NCBI GenBank assembly: GCA_937944245.1
Contig: CALDYY010000007.1
Location: forward strand, 1-46,130
Direction of reading: 5' to 3'
Source: an uncultured Saprospiraceae bacterium
GTDB lineage: Bacteria > Bacteroidota > Bacteroidia > Chitinophagales > Saprospiraceae
DNA length: 46,130 nucleotides
Part shown: one piece after another, positions 36,778 through 44,588 of the stretch
Layout: each line of letters starts with the position of its first letter
Position numbering within the stretch: position 1 is the stretch's first letter
The notes under the pieces: generated by a model
The model's database searches: none
What the model was told of the DNA's origin: nothing
What the model saw: only the letters and a program-made list of their open reading frames with translations
Made by a program: the position numbers and the translations under genes

Positions 36778-36807
36778 TTGTGTGGCAGGCTTATCCTTGT
36801 AACTTTG
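36778..36807 (+). promoter_or_regulatory. Bacteroidota promoter: TTG, N19, TAACTTTG
   Basis: TTG at 36778-36780 and TAACTTTG at 36800-36807 are exactly 19 bases apart. The predicted transcript begins near 36811, giving a leader of about 15 bases to the ATG at 36826. The -33 TTG is itself an in-frame candidate start for the gene, and its promoter role argues against using it. Confidence 0.75.
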
Positions 36808-36825
36808 CCTTCAAATGATACAATC

Positions 36826-37485
36826 ATGAAATTCAATTTTGCTGTTCTGGCAATCATTAGCCTTTGGTTAGTATTTGCTTGTACTCGTCCAAATCAATCA
36901 GGTAATGTAAAAGAGAAGACTACTGGAGTGCTTGAGTTCTACGAAAATACAGACCGCGAAATTTGGCAAAGACCAGAGTTGGTGCAAAGCCTATTTGGTG
37001 ATTTAACCAACAAAACCGTAGCGGATATTGGTGCAGGAAGTGGTTTCTTTACATTCCGATTAGCGGAACGCGCCGAAAAAGTAATTGCGATTGAAATTAA
37101 TCAAGAAGTAGTAGATAAATTGAACGCTTCTATTCCGCAGGCGGTGAAAGACCGCGTAGAAGTACGTTTAGTACCTCCAGACGATCCCATGCTACAACCC
37201 GAAGAAGTAGATGCCATTTTAATTGTCAATACCTATGTATATTTTGATGACAGAGTAGCTTATTTGAAAAAATTACATGTCAGTCTTTCGGAAGTCGGAA
37301 AAGTATTGATTAGCGACTTTAAAAAGAAACAAACACCTTTGGGTCCACCTCCCGAATTTAGAATTTCACTTTATGAAGTGGAAAAAGAATTACAAGAAGC
37401 AGGATTTAGAATTATTGTTTCTGATGATACTTCTTTGGGCTACCAATATATTGTTTTAGCGGAGAAAATAGAGCCTCAACAGTAA
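36826..37485 (+). CDS. SAM-dependent methyltransferase with lipoprotein signal
   Basis: A 219-residue class I methyltransferase. Motif I is TVADIGAGSGFFTFRLA, followed by the acidic strand end KVIAIEIN (motif II), and a later strand VDAILIVNTYVYFDD, GKVLISDFKK. Unusually, the N-terminus is a signal peptide with lipobox VFAC (ISLWLVFACTRPN), so the protein should be anchored outside the cytoplasm, where SAM is not known to occur. The ATG at 36826 is well supported by the promoter just upstream; the next in-frame ATG is only deep inside the fold (at MLQPEE), so the signal is not a start artefact. The substrate is unknown. It could act on an extracellular molecule, or be a non-enzymatic fold. 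Confidence 0.8.
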   Translation: MKFNFAVLAIISLWLVFACTRPNQSGNVKEKTTGVLEFYENTDREIWQRPELVQSLFGDLTNKTVADIGAGSGFFTFRLAERAEKVIAIEINQEVVDKLNASIPQAVKDRVEVRLVPPDDPMLQPEEVDAILIVNTYVYFDDRVAYLKKLHVSLSEVGKVLISDFKKKQTPLGPPPEFRISLYEVEKELQEAGFRIIVSDDTSLGYQYIVLAEKIEPQQ

Positions 37486-37497
37486 GGAAATAGTTCT

Positions 37498-38187
37498 TTA
37501 CACCCAATTCCGCCAACTCCCTAAGTCAGTGGACTGCTCTTTGTTCTTGAGCAAAATATCTAGAAAATCTTGTCTAGGCAGGGGTCTGCCTCCTAAACTA
37601 GACAGATGGCGCGTGGCTTGCTGGCAGTCAATCAACCAGTAGCCCTTTTCTTCTAATTTTTTCACAATACTAATGAATCCGAACTTAGAAGCATTGCTCA
37701 CATGGGCGAACATAGATTCACCAAAAAAGCATTTGCCTAATCCTATACCATATAAACCACCAACCAGTTGCTTATTTTTCCATACTTCTACGGAATGGGC
37801 GTAGCCCATTTCGTGAAGCTGACAATAGCCATTTACCATATCTTCGGTAATCCAAGTGCCATGCTGTCCTTTTCGGTTAGTCTGTTGACAATTGCGAATA
37901 ACTTGTTCAAAATGAGTATCAAGCGTTAATTGGAATTTATTGCCGTTAAAATAGGGGCGCATGCTTTTAGCCACTTTTAATTCTTTTGGAAATAGCACAA
38001 AACGAGGATTGGGCGACCACCAAACAATGGGATCACTAGGATTAAACCAAGGAAATATTCCAAGCTCATAAGCAACCAGTAGCCTTTCAGGCGATAGGTC
38101 ACCACCTATCGCTAAAATACCTTCGTCATCTGCAAGGTTAGGATCGGGAAAATGATAATCATTATCTGAAAGCCAAAATACAGGCAT
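37498..38187 (-). CDS. aat: Leucyl/phenylalanyl-tRNA-protein transferase
   Basis: A 229-residue enzyme that transfers Leu or Phe from aminoacyl-tRNA to the N-terminal Arg or Lys of proteins, marking them for the ClpS-ClpAP N-degron pathway. Motifs: FPDPNLADDEGILAIGGDLS, GIFPWF, WWSPNPRFVLFP, HGTWITEDMVNGYCQLH, GGLYGIGLGKCFFGESMF and WLIDCQQATRHLSSLGG. Length is normal for Aat. The next gene upstream on the same strand is clpS, the adaptor that reads the degron, so the two are functionally coupled, though a hairpin lies between them. Confidence 0.95.
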   Translation of the reverse strand: MPVFWLSDNDYHFPDPNLADDEGILAIGGDLSPERLLVAYELGIFPWFNPSDPIVWWSPNPRFVLFPKELKVAKSMRPYFNGNKFQLTLDTHFEQVIRNCQQTNRKGQHGTWITEDMVNGYCQLHEMGYAHSVEVWKNKQLVGGLYGIGLGKCFFGESMFAHVSNASKFGFISIVKKLEEKGYWLIDCQQATRHLSSLGGRPLPRQDFLDILLKNKEQSTDLGSWRNWV

Positions 38188-38213
38188 TGCAATTCATGTT
38201 TGTGTGATTAAAC

Positions 38214-38247
38214 AAAAACAGCAACGTTTTGATGCGTTGCTGTTTTT
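38214..38247. terminator. Hairpin terminator between clpS and aat
   Basis: AAAAACAGCAACG (38214-38226) and CGTTGCTGTTTTT (38235-38247) pair perfectly around an 8-base loop. The flanking A and T tracts would allow termination on either strand; the A tract serves clpS on the minus strand. Confidence 0.85.
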
Positions 38248-38290
38248 AATGTTTTGGTGTTGCCCTAACATTCATAGGGGAAGATTGTCT

Positions 38291-38656
38291 TCAATATCCT
38301 TCAATAACGGCAGATAAGCCTCTATCAATAAGCGCATCTTTTTTAGGCTGAAGTGCTTTTCTTGAACCAGTTTTCACTGTGGCTCTACCTTTGAAATGAA
38401 TGAGCATAGAAAGTTGTTCCGATTGTTCTAGTGTGTGCCCTAGCACTTCCATGAAGCATTTAATGACCCACTCAAATGTATTGACATCGTCATTATATAC
38501 AACAAGTTCTAAGTGCTGACCAGTGCCGTCCACTTCTTTCTCAATATCCTTAAGAAGTCGCTCTATTTCAACGTCAATATTTTCATCCACTTCTATAGAT
38601 TGCATATATGGCTGAAGTCCATTCAATATATGGAAGGGAAAATTCATACTACTCAC
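38291..38656 (-). CDS. clpS: ATP-dependent Clp protease adaptor ClpS
   Basis: A 121-residue adaptor that delivers N-degron substrates to ClpAP or ClpCP. The core has the conserved LELVVYNDDVNTFEWVIKC (substrate-binding Asn-Asp and Met/hydrophobic pocket), MEVLGHTLEQSEQLSMLIHF (with the conserved His) and KDALIDRGLSAVIEG. The N-terminal extension of about 45 residues is longer than in E. coli ClpS, as in other Bacteroidota. An alternative ATG at 38647 is three codons downstream and cannot be excluded. Its neighbour aat makes the very degrons ClpS recognises. Confidence 0.9.
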   Translation of the reverse strand: MSSMNFPFHILNGLQPYMQSIEVDENIDVEIERLLKDIEKEVDGTGQHLELVVYNDDVNTFEWVIKCFMEVLGHTLEQSEQLSMLIHFKGRATVKTGSRKALQPKKDALIDRGLSAVIEGY

Positions 38657-38692
38657 TTGCTATTTTACAATTAATCAATTCAGTAAAAATAA

Positions 38693-39163
38693 CTAATTTA
38701 ACTGAGATAATGTTGACTTTATAGCTTCAAAATTTGGTAAATCACCAGCACTTTCTAATACTTCTGCATAGCGAATGATACCTTCTGCGTCCACTACAAA
38801 TGCAGCGCGCTTTGCCACCCCCTTCATGCCCATTACAAAATCCTCATACAATGCGCCATAAGCACGCGCCACTTCTTTATTGAAATCGGAAAGTAGTGGG
38901 AAGTTCAAGTTTTGCTCTTGTTTAAAACGCTCCAAAGTGAAAGGAGAATCCACTGAGATAGCTAAAACATTAGCATTTAAGGTTTGATAATCTGCCATAT
39001 CATCTCTCATAGTGCAAAGTTCTGTGGTACAAACAGAGGTAAATGCCAATGGAAAAAATAAGACGACTACATTTTTGCCTTTGTGGCTTGATAAGGTTAC
39101 GGATTCTTTTGCATCGGAAACCAAAGTAAAATCAGGTGCCACATCTCCAATTTTGATACTCAT
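38693..39163 (-). CDS. Peroxiredoxin (AhpE/Bcp-like)
   Basis: A 156-residue thiol peroxidase that reduces hydrogen peroxide or organic peroxides using thioredoxin. The fold starts GDVAPDFTLVSD; the peroxidatic Cys is C45 in FFPLAFTSVCTTELC, with C50 as a possible resolving residue, five positions later as in Bcp/PrxQ-type enzymes. SVDSPFTLERFKQE and PLLSDFNKEVARAYGAL follow, and the C-terminal part has RAAFVVDAEGIIRYAEV. Length is normal. Lacks the AhpC C-terminal extension. Likely transcribed alone. Confidence 0.9.
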   Translation of the reverse strand: MSIKIGDVAPDFTLVSDAKESVTLSSHKGKNVVVLFFPLAFTSVCTTELCTMRDDMADYQTLNANVLAISVDSPFTLERFKQEQNLNFPLLSDFNKEVARAYGALYEDFVMGMKGVAKRAAFVVDAEGIIRYAEVLESAGDLPNFEAIKSTLSQLN

Positions 39164-39240
39164 TGGTGTAAGGTTTTTAATTTAAAAAATTGATGAATGC
39201 CTATAAAAGGAACGAATTAAAAATAAGTTTTGACTTTCAC

Positions 39241-40557
39241 CTAACCTTTTGCCAATGTTTCTGAAATATCTGTCTTAGAGGCTTGAATAGCAGGAATAAT
39301 GGCGGCTACAACACCAATAAATAATGCACCAATTAACAGATAAGCTTCTTCTTTTAGGAACTGCCAACCTGTGAACGAATATCGGTAGGCATCTTTTATC
39401 ATATTTGCTAGTAATTGCATTCCACCATGACTCAGTAAGATACCAATAAAAAAACCGATACTAGCTAAAATCAAGCCTTCTAAGATGATGAGTGTAAAAA
39501 TGCCTGCAGGTTTCGCCCCCATGGAGCGCATTAATGCCAATTCATACTTGCGCTCGCGCAAGGAAGAAAATAGCGAAATGAAGATACTCAATCCCGAGAC
39601 AAAGATGATGACAATAGCTAAAGTACGCAATGCTTGTTGACCTGTATCCATCAAAGAAAATAGGCGATTAATTTCAATAGCTGGTGTAGCTGCTTGTAAA
39701 TCAGTGTTTTCGTTGATGTTGCGTTGCATATTTAAAGATTGGAAATTACGCCCTTTAAAGCGAATAAGCAACGAAGTGATTTGTTTATCTTGGTCTTCGT
39801 CTAGTAAAGATTTTGGAGCTGCCGGACCGTGATCATGGTCGCTGTGGTCGTGGTCATGGTCTTCATGGTTGTGTCCGTCATGATTATGCGCACTGTGGTC
39901 ATGATCATGTTCTTCATGGTCGTGATCGTGTTCTTCATGGATGAGCCAAAAAGTTTGCGGAGTAGTCAATATGAGTTGGTCAAGCACTGTTCCACTAGGC
40001 TCAAGAATACCAACTACTTTAAATGCTTCTACATCGTCGTGCATGTGCATTTCATCATTAGTCAAACCGTGTGAACTTTGGAATTGGTCGCCAATTTTTA
40101 AGTTTAGTTCTTTAGCTACGGCTGCACCAATGGTTGTTTCAAAGTTGAATTTCCATACTTTTCCTGTTGCAATTTTAGCATTATATAGGGAAAGCAAATC
40201 TTTGGTTGTGCCAACAATACGATAGCCTTTATAACTGTCTCCCATAGAAAGAGGAATCGCCTTTTCAATTAGAGGATGGTTCTTCACCATGAAAGGTCGT
40301 GCATCCTTTAAGGCAATATTTCCTGTAGGCGCATCAATGTGATACATGCTGCAAAGAATCAGTTGCAAAGGACTTCCTTTTGCACCCACTACTAGGTCAA
40401 CACCTGCTAGGTTTTTTTCAAAATTTTGCTGCAACTGATGGTCAAGCAAAAAAAGTATTGAAATTAGCCCAACACCTAGTGCAAACAAAACAATGCTCAA
40501 CAGCATAGACAAAGGGCGACTGATGATATTTTTCCAACTTAATTGTAGCCAATTCAT
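39241..40557 (-). CDS. MacB/LolC-type ABC transporter permease with His-rich loop
   Basis: A 438-residue FtsX-fold permease. It has an N-terminal helix (residues 16-38, PLSMLLSIVLFALGVGLI), a large external domain and three C-terminal helices around residues 312-335, 357-380 and 402-425, with the MacB/FtsX pattern RERKYELALMRSMGA. The external domain carries a His-rich segment at residues 207-243 (DNA 39829-39939) with 16 His in 37 residues plus many Asp and Glu. Such clusters bind Zn, Ni or Cu, so metal sensing or transport is plausible. Relatives near zinc-regulated genes in Pseudomonas (PA4064-PA4066) suggest zinc. Its ATG overlaps the stop of the ATPase gene by 4 bases (ATGA), so the two form one transporter. 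Confidence 0.85.
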   Translation of the reverse strand: MNWLQLSWKNIISRPLSMLLSIVLFALGVGLISILFLLDHQLQQNFEKNLAGVDLVVGAKGSPLQLILCSMYHIDAPTGNIALKDARPFMVKNHPLIEKAIPLSMGDSYKGYRIVGTTKDLLSLYNAKIATGKVWKFNFETTIGAAVAKELNLKIGDQFQSSHGLTNDEMHMHDDVEAFKVVGILEPSGTVLDQLILTTPQTFWLIHEEHDHDHEEHDHDHSAHNHDGHNHEDHDHDHSDHDHGPAAPKSLLDEDQDKQITSLLIRFKGRNFQSLNMQRNINENTDLQAATPAIEINRLFSLMDTGQQALRTLAIVIIFVSGLSIFISLFSSLRERKYELALMRSMGAKPAGIFTLIILEGLILASIGFFIGILLSHGGMQLLANMIKDAYRYSFTGWQFLKEEAYLLIGALFIGVVAAIIPAIQASKTDISETLAKG

Positions 40558-41180
40558 AGTTCAATTTGTTTTTCAATGATGGACTTTAAACGATTATCAT
40601 GCGTAACGATTAACAAAGTTGCATTGGTTAGTGCAGCTTGTTCTTTCAACAATTTAATTACTTGTTCTGTGTTTTGATCATCCAATGCGGAGGTAGGTTC
40701 GTCAGCTAATACAATAGCTGGATTATTCACTAAAGCACGCGCAATTGCCACGCGTTGTTGCTCTCCAGCACTTAGTTGATTGGGGTTGGATTTTAATTTA
40801 TGCCCCACGTTCAAATGCTCAAGCATTGTTCTAATGCGTGTTCTGTCTATTTTCATTCCTGCCAAGCGCTGTGCTAATGCTAAGTTTTCCTCTACATTAA
40901 GCGATTGAACAAAATGCGCTTGCTGAAAAATAATCCCAATGTTTTTCCCTCTAAAATTATCCAAAGCACTAGAAGGAAGTTGGCTAATTACTGTGTCGTT
41001 AATTTTAATACTACCAGATTTTGGTGTGCGCAAACCTGCCAATAAGTGCAATAGCGTCGTTTTACCACTTCCTGATTGACCGATAAGCAACCATTGTTCA
41101 CCTGTTTTACACTCAATATCAGGAAATTTAAGGCGTTTCTCGCCTGTGTAGGAAAAAGTTAAATCTCGGGCAATTAGCAT
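40554..41180 (-). CDS. ABC transporter ATP-binding protein (LolD/MacB type)
   Basis: A 208-residue ATPase partner of the downstream permease. Walker A is GQSGSGKTTL (about residue 33), the Q loop is GIIFQQAHFV, the signature is LSAGEQQRVAIARAL, Walker B is IVLADEPTSALDD and the switch His is in LIVTHD. It matches the lipoprotein-exporter/macrolide (LolD/MacB) ATPases, which drive mechanotransmission rather than substrate channels. The gene precedes the permease and overlaps it by 4 bases. A possible promoter lies 23 bases upstream on the minus strand. Confidence 0.93.
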   Translation of the reverse strand: MLIARDLTFSYTGEKRLKFPDIECKTGEQWLLIGQSGSGKTTLLHLLAGLRTPKSGSIKINDTVISQLPSSALDNFRGKNIGIIFQQAHFVQSLNVEENLALAQRLAGMKIDRTRIRTMLEHLNVGHKLKSNPNQLSAGEQQRVAIARALVNNPAIVLADEPTSALDDQNTEQVIKLLKEQAALTNATLLIVTHDNRLKSIIEKQIEL

Positions 41181-41203
41181 AACGTTTGTATTAATGTGCG
41201 CTT

Positions 41204-41211
41204 CAAAGGTA
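41204..41211 (-). promoter_or_regulatory. Possible -7 box (TACCTTTG on the minus strand)
   Basis: The complement of 41204-41211 reads TACCTTTG, a TAnnTTTG match 23 bases before the ABC ATPase start. No TTG is found at the -33 position, so support is moderate. Confidence 0.45.
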
Positions 41212-41334
41212 GCGCATTATTTCAAGTTGGAAAAATGTGTTTTGCTGAATTGGAAGATTTTGACGCAATTTAAGCGATGTCAGGAACGAGTTGATTTATG
41301 ATTTAAAACATTTAACAACAAAATTAGAATTGAA

Positions 41335-41925
41335 TTATTTACTAAAAACTTGATTGACCTCAATTTTTAATCCTGCTATGGCAAAACTTTCAATGGTGTC
41401 ATCTTCTGTAAAGAAACGACTACCAATGTATTTACCTGTGTGGTCAAGATGATAGCGAATAATAAATTGCTCACTAGGCTGTACAAGCCAATATTCTGAA
41501 ATACCAGCACTTTCGTAAAGGTCATATTTATCTTTCATTTCTTTCTTGGTGTTGCCTGATGATAGAATCTCTATCACCAAGTCAGGTGTACCATTGCAGC
41601 CTTTGTCGTCGAGTTTTGATAAATCACAAACTACACAAATATCAGGTTGCACAACAGTATCCACCTTATCGCCTTTTACGTTGTGTGGTGGCAAAGGCAA
41701 ACGTACATCAAATGGCGCGTGGTAAAGTTTGCAAGGTGAATCCTCCAAAAAACGTCCCATTTTTAACAACATATTCATAGAAACTTGCTGATGTAAACGG
41801 CTAGGCGCAGCCATTTTGAAAATTCTACCCTTAATTAGTTCTACACGCTCCGAGAATTGCCAAGTCAAATAGTCAGTGTAAGTGTATAACTTATTAAAAT
41901 CTAGTTGATTGATGTCTATTATCAT
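41335..41925 (-). CDS. Uma2 family (DUF820) PD-(D/E)XK endonuclease-like protein
   Basis: A 196-residue protein of the Uma2 family, whose fold is that of restriction endonucleases. The opening YTYTDYLTWQFSERVELIKG is followed by VQPDICVVCDLS, in which the Asp is the first catalytic position, and GTPDLVIEILSSGNTKKEMKDK, which supplies the Glu and Lys of the PD-(D/E)XK triad; then YESAGISEYWLV. The function of Uma2 proteins is unknown; they are abundant in Cyanobacteria and some Bacteroidota. The longest ATG frame begins at 42066 but adds 47 residues of hydrophobic, non-conserved text, so the start is placed at 41925. There is no partner gene. Confidence 0.8.
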   Translation of the reverse strand: MIIDINQLDFNKLYTYTDYLTWQFSERVELIKGRIFKMAAPSRLHQQVSMNMLLKMGRFLEDSPCKLYHAPFDVRLPLPPHNVKGDKVDTVVQPDICVVCDLSKLDDKGCNGTPDLVIEILSSGNTKKEMKDKYDLYESAGISEYWLVQPSEQFIIRYHLDHTGKYIGSRFFTEDDTIESFAIAGLKIEVNQVFSK

Positions 41926-42203
41926 AAATTGCTGATAATTGAATGGCAAAAACGTAAAAATTAACGCATGTCTAACGATTTTTTTTGGTGAAAAGTTTTT
42001 TGCCAAATATGATGTGATAAAGAATACAAATTTGAAATTCTGATGAAATTCTGAAGATTTCAACATAGGCTAACAAGTAAAAACAATTCAATGTTACTTT
42101 GCATTAAAATGTCGAAATGCTTTTGCAGTAAACTAATTTTTTGGAGGATTGGCTGATTTAAAGCCAAACAATCTTTGAAACGAACGAATACGAACTAAAA
42201 TAC

Positions 42204-44414
42204 ATGAAAAAAATCACCCTAATTTTTGTTTTTGCTTTGCTTTTGATGCTTGATTTGACGGCACAACTATTGGAACGTCCCCCTGTAGTTGTTAGAAAAA
42301 CTAACGCCACCATTAATATTGACGGGAAGTTGGATGAACAAGCGTGGTTCGATGCCGCTCCGACTAGCGATTTCTGGCTTTATTTTCCGACGGATAGTAT
42401 GTTGGCAAATACAAAAACAGAAATATACATGCTTTTCGACGACAAGAATTTGTATGTAGCCGCAAAATGTTACTCTAAGGAAAACAATTATGTCGTTCCT
42501 ACTTTGCGGCGCGATTACAGGGCTGGCAATAGCGATAACGTAACGCTAGTAATTGACCCTTTCAATGACCGCATTAATGCTTTTGTGTTTGGTATGACTC
42601 CGCTAGGAGTACAGCGCGAAGCATTGATTTCTGGAGGCGGGCAAAGCACTCAAGATTTTTCTACAGCTTGGGACAACAAATGGTATGGTGAAGCTGGCAT
42701 ACACGATGGATATTGGGTGGCTGAATTTCAAATTCCATTCAAAACATTGCGCTACAACGAAGGACAAATGGTTTGGCGATTCAATAGCTATCGCTTTGAT
42801 ACACAATCTAATGAAACTAGCACTTGGATGAATATTCCGCGCAATCAGTTGGTGATGAATTTAGCTTTTATGGGTGAGATGCAATGGGAGGAAGCACCAC
42901 CTAAACCAGGTGCAAATGTATCCATCATACCTTATGCTATCGGCAATTCCACTAGAGATTTTGAAAAGGACACAAAAGCACAATCCAACTTCAACTTTGG
43001 TGGTGATGCTAAAGTAGCCGTCACATCAGGTATTAATTTGGATTTAACATTCAATCCGGATTTCTCACAGGTAGAAGTGGACGCTCAAGTAACTAACTTG
43101 ACCCGATTTGAGATTTTTCTGCCTGAGCAACGGCAGTTTTTTCTCGAAAATTCGGATTTATTTGGTCGTTTTGGTGCGCCTGACATCAACCCGTTCTTTT
43201 CTCGTCGAGTGGGTTTATCCTATGATACTACTTTACAACAAAATGTGCCAAACCCAATTTACTTTGGCGCACGCTTGAGTGGTAAGATTGATGAAAACTG
43301 GCGCATTGGGTTACTCAATATGCAAACGGCTAGTGATGTACAAAATGGGTTACCTAGTTACAATTATACTGTGGCTGCTGTGCAGCGAAAAATACAAGCC
43401 CGTTCCAACATCGGCGCTATTGTAGTGAATAAGGAGGCTTTTGAAAAGTTACCAGAAAAAAGCACCTTTAGCCAATTCAACAGAGTGGTAGGCGTAGATT
43501 ACAATTTAGCTTCTTCTGATAATTCTTGGACAGGGAAGTTGTTCTACCACCAAGCACTCACTCCAGAAAAACTAAGCCAGCAAAACGCTTATGCGGCAGC
43601 GTTATTTCGCAGAAAACGCAGCCATGAGGCAAGTATTATTTACGACCATGTAGGCGAAAATTTTAATCCTGAAGTTGGTTTTGTACCTAGAAAGAATTTT
43701 CATCGGGTTATCAGTAGCGGGGCTTTGCTTTTTTATCCTAATAAAGGTAATTTCATTCAACATGGCGTAGGTTTTGAATCTTCTTTCTTTTTTCAACCCG
43801 AATTTGGTAGAACAGACCACAGCATTGGTATCGGTTGGCGTGGCGATTTAAAGGACTTTAGTAACGTAGAAGCAAGTATTGCTAATGATTACATCCATCT
43901 TTTTAATACCTTCAACCCTACTAGAGTGGATACGGCAGTAACAAAAGTGCGATTGCTTGAACCAGGCGATTATTATTTTACTTATTTACAAGGAAGTTAT
44001 ATGTCCGACCGCAGAAAGGACTTTTCAGTTACGCTTATTCCAACTGTTGGTCAGTTTTTTAATGGTTGGCGCTATGCTTTACGAGGCAACTTTAACTTTA
44101 ACTTTCGTCCACGCGCCAGCGTGCAATTCAACTACAATCTAAATTATATTGACCTACCAAAAGATTACGACTCCAGACTGCTAGTGCTAGTTGGTCCAAG
44201 AGTAGATGTTACTTTCACAAAAAGTATTTTCCTGACTACTTTCTTCCAATACAACAATCAAATTGACAACATCAACACAAATATCCGCTTTCAATGGCGA
44301 TTTAAACCTGTATCCGATTTTTTTCTAGTTTATACAGACAATTATTATGCTTCTGATTTACAAACTAAAAGCCGAGCTATCGTAGCAAAACTGACCTATT
44401 GGTTAAATATTTAA
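42204..44414 (+). CDS. DUF5916 / CBM9-like exported protein, predicted outer-membrane barrel
   Basis: A 736-residue exported protein. The signal peptide (LIFVFALLLMLDLTAQ) is followed by a CBM9-like carbohydrate-binding fold (about residues 30-210: NATINIDGKLDEQAWFDAAP, YMLFDDKNLYVAAKC, WVAEFQIPFKTLRYN). The rest belongs to DUF5916, a C-terminal domain that looks like a large beta barrel (alternating strands, RTDHSIGIGWRGDLK, terminal strand AKLTYWLNI). It contains the family landmarks NPDFSQVEVDAQVTNLTRFE, FLPEQRQFFLENSDLFG, PFFSRRVGL. The function is unknown, and annotation as a hydrolase is unproven. It is monocistronic, with a 277-base gap upstream that holds no gene. Confidence 0.87.
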   Translation: MKKITLIFVFALLLMLDLTAQLLERPPVVVRKTNATINIDGKLDEQAWFDAAPTSDFWLYFPTDSMLANTKTEIYMLFDDKNLYVAAKCYSKENNYVVPTLRRDYRAGNSDNVTLVIDPFNDRINAFVFGMTPLGVQREALISGGGQSTQDFSTAWDNKWYGEAGIHDGYWVAEFQIPFKTLRYNEGQMVWRFNSYRFDTQSNETSTWMNIPRNQLVMNLAFMGEMQWEEAPPKPGANVSIIPYAIGNSTRDFEKDTKAQSNFNFGGDAKVAVTSGINLDLTFNPDFSQVEVDAQVTNLTRFEIFLPEQRQFFLENSDLFGRFGAPDINPFFSRRVGLSYDTTLQQNVPNPIYFGARLSGKIDENWRIGLLNMQTASDVQNGLPSYNYTVAAVQRKIQARSNIGAIVVNKEAFEKLPEKSTFSQFNRVVGVDYNLASSDNSWTGKLFYHQALTPEKLSQQNAYAAALFRRKRSHEASIIYDHVGENFNPEVGFVPRKNFHRVISSGALLFYPNKGNFIQHGVGFESSFFFQPEFGRTDHSIGIGWRGDLKDFSNVEASIANDYIHLFNTFNPTRVDTAVTKVRLLEPGDYYFTYLQGSYMSDRRKDFSVTLIPTVGQFFNGWRYALRGNFNFNFRPRASVQFNYNLNYIDLPKDYDSRLLVLVGPRVDVTFTKSIFLTTFFQYNNQIDNINTNIRFQWRFKPVSDFFLVYTDNYYASDLQTKSRAIVAKLTYWLNI

Positions 44415-44543
44415 TTCTAAAAACTAGCGTTGGGATTAATTTTGGCAAAAATGAAGTTAGATACCTTGCAAAATTTGAAATCCATGTTGTTTATAAAGCT
44501 ATGACCACACAAGTGCATAGATAAATTAATTTTTAATAGTTTG

Positions 44544-44584
44544 TATTTAAGTATTTGCTTAAATAAGTAAATTAATTATCTTTG
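44544..44584 (+). promoter_or_regulatory. Promoter and operator of the ArsR-MerTP module
   Basis: The -33 TTG (44555-44557) and -7 TATCTTTG (44577-44584) are 19 bases apart, an exact Bacteroidota promoter. A perfect 8-base inverted repeat, TATTTAAG (44544-44551) and CTTAAATA (44558-44565), with a 6-base spacer spans the -33 element and resembles ArsR/SmtB operators. The repressor encoded immediately downstream would block polymerase here and release it on metal binding. The -7 box ends 4 bases before the ATG at 44589. Confidence 0.85.
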
Positions 44585-44588
44585 TAGA

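Noticed and set aside
39829-40225. Plus-strand frames with His-codon mirror (Met/Val-rich) opposite the ABC permease
   Set aside because: They are the complement of the His-rich loop and permease coding sequence.
41926-42066. N-terminal extension of the Uma2 reading frame to 42066
   Set aside because: The added residues are hydrophobic and unlike the family; the ATG at 41925 gives the expected start.
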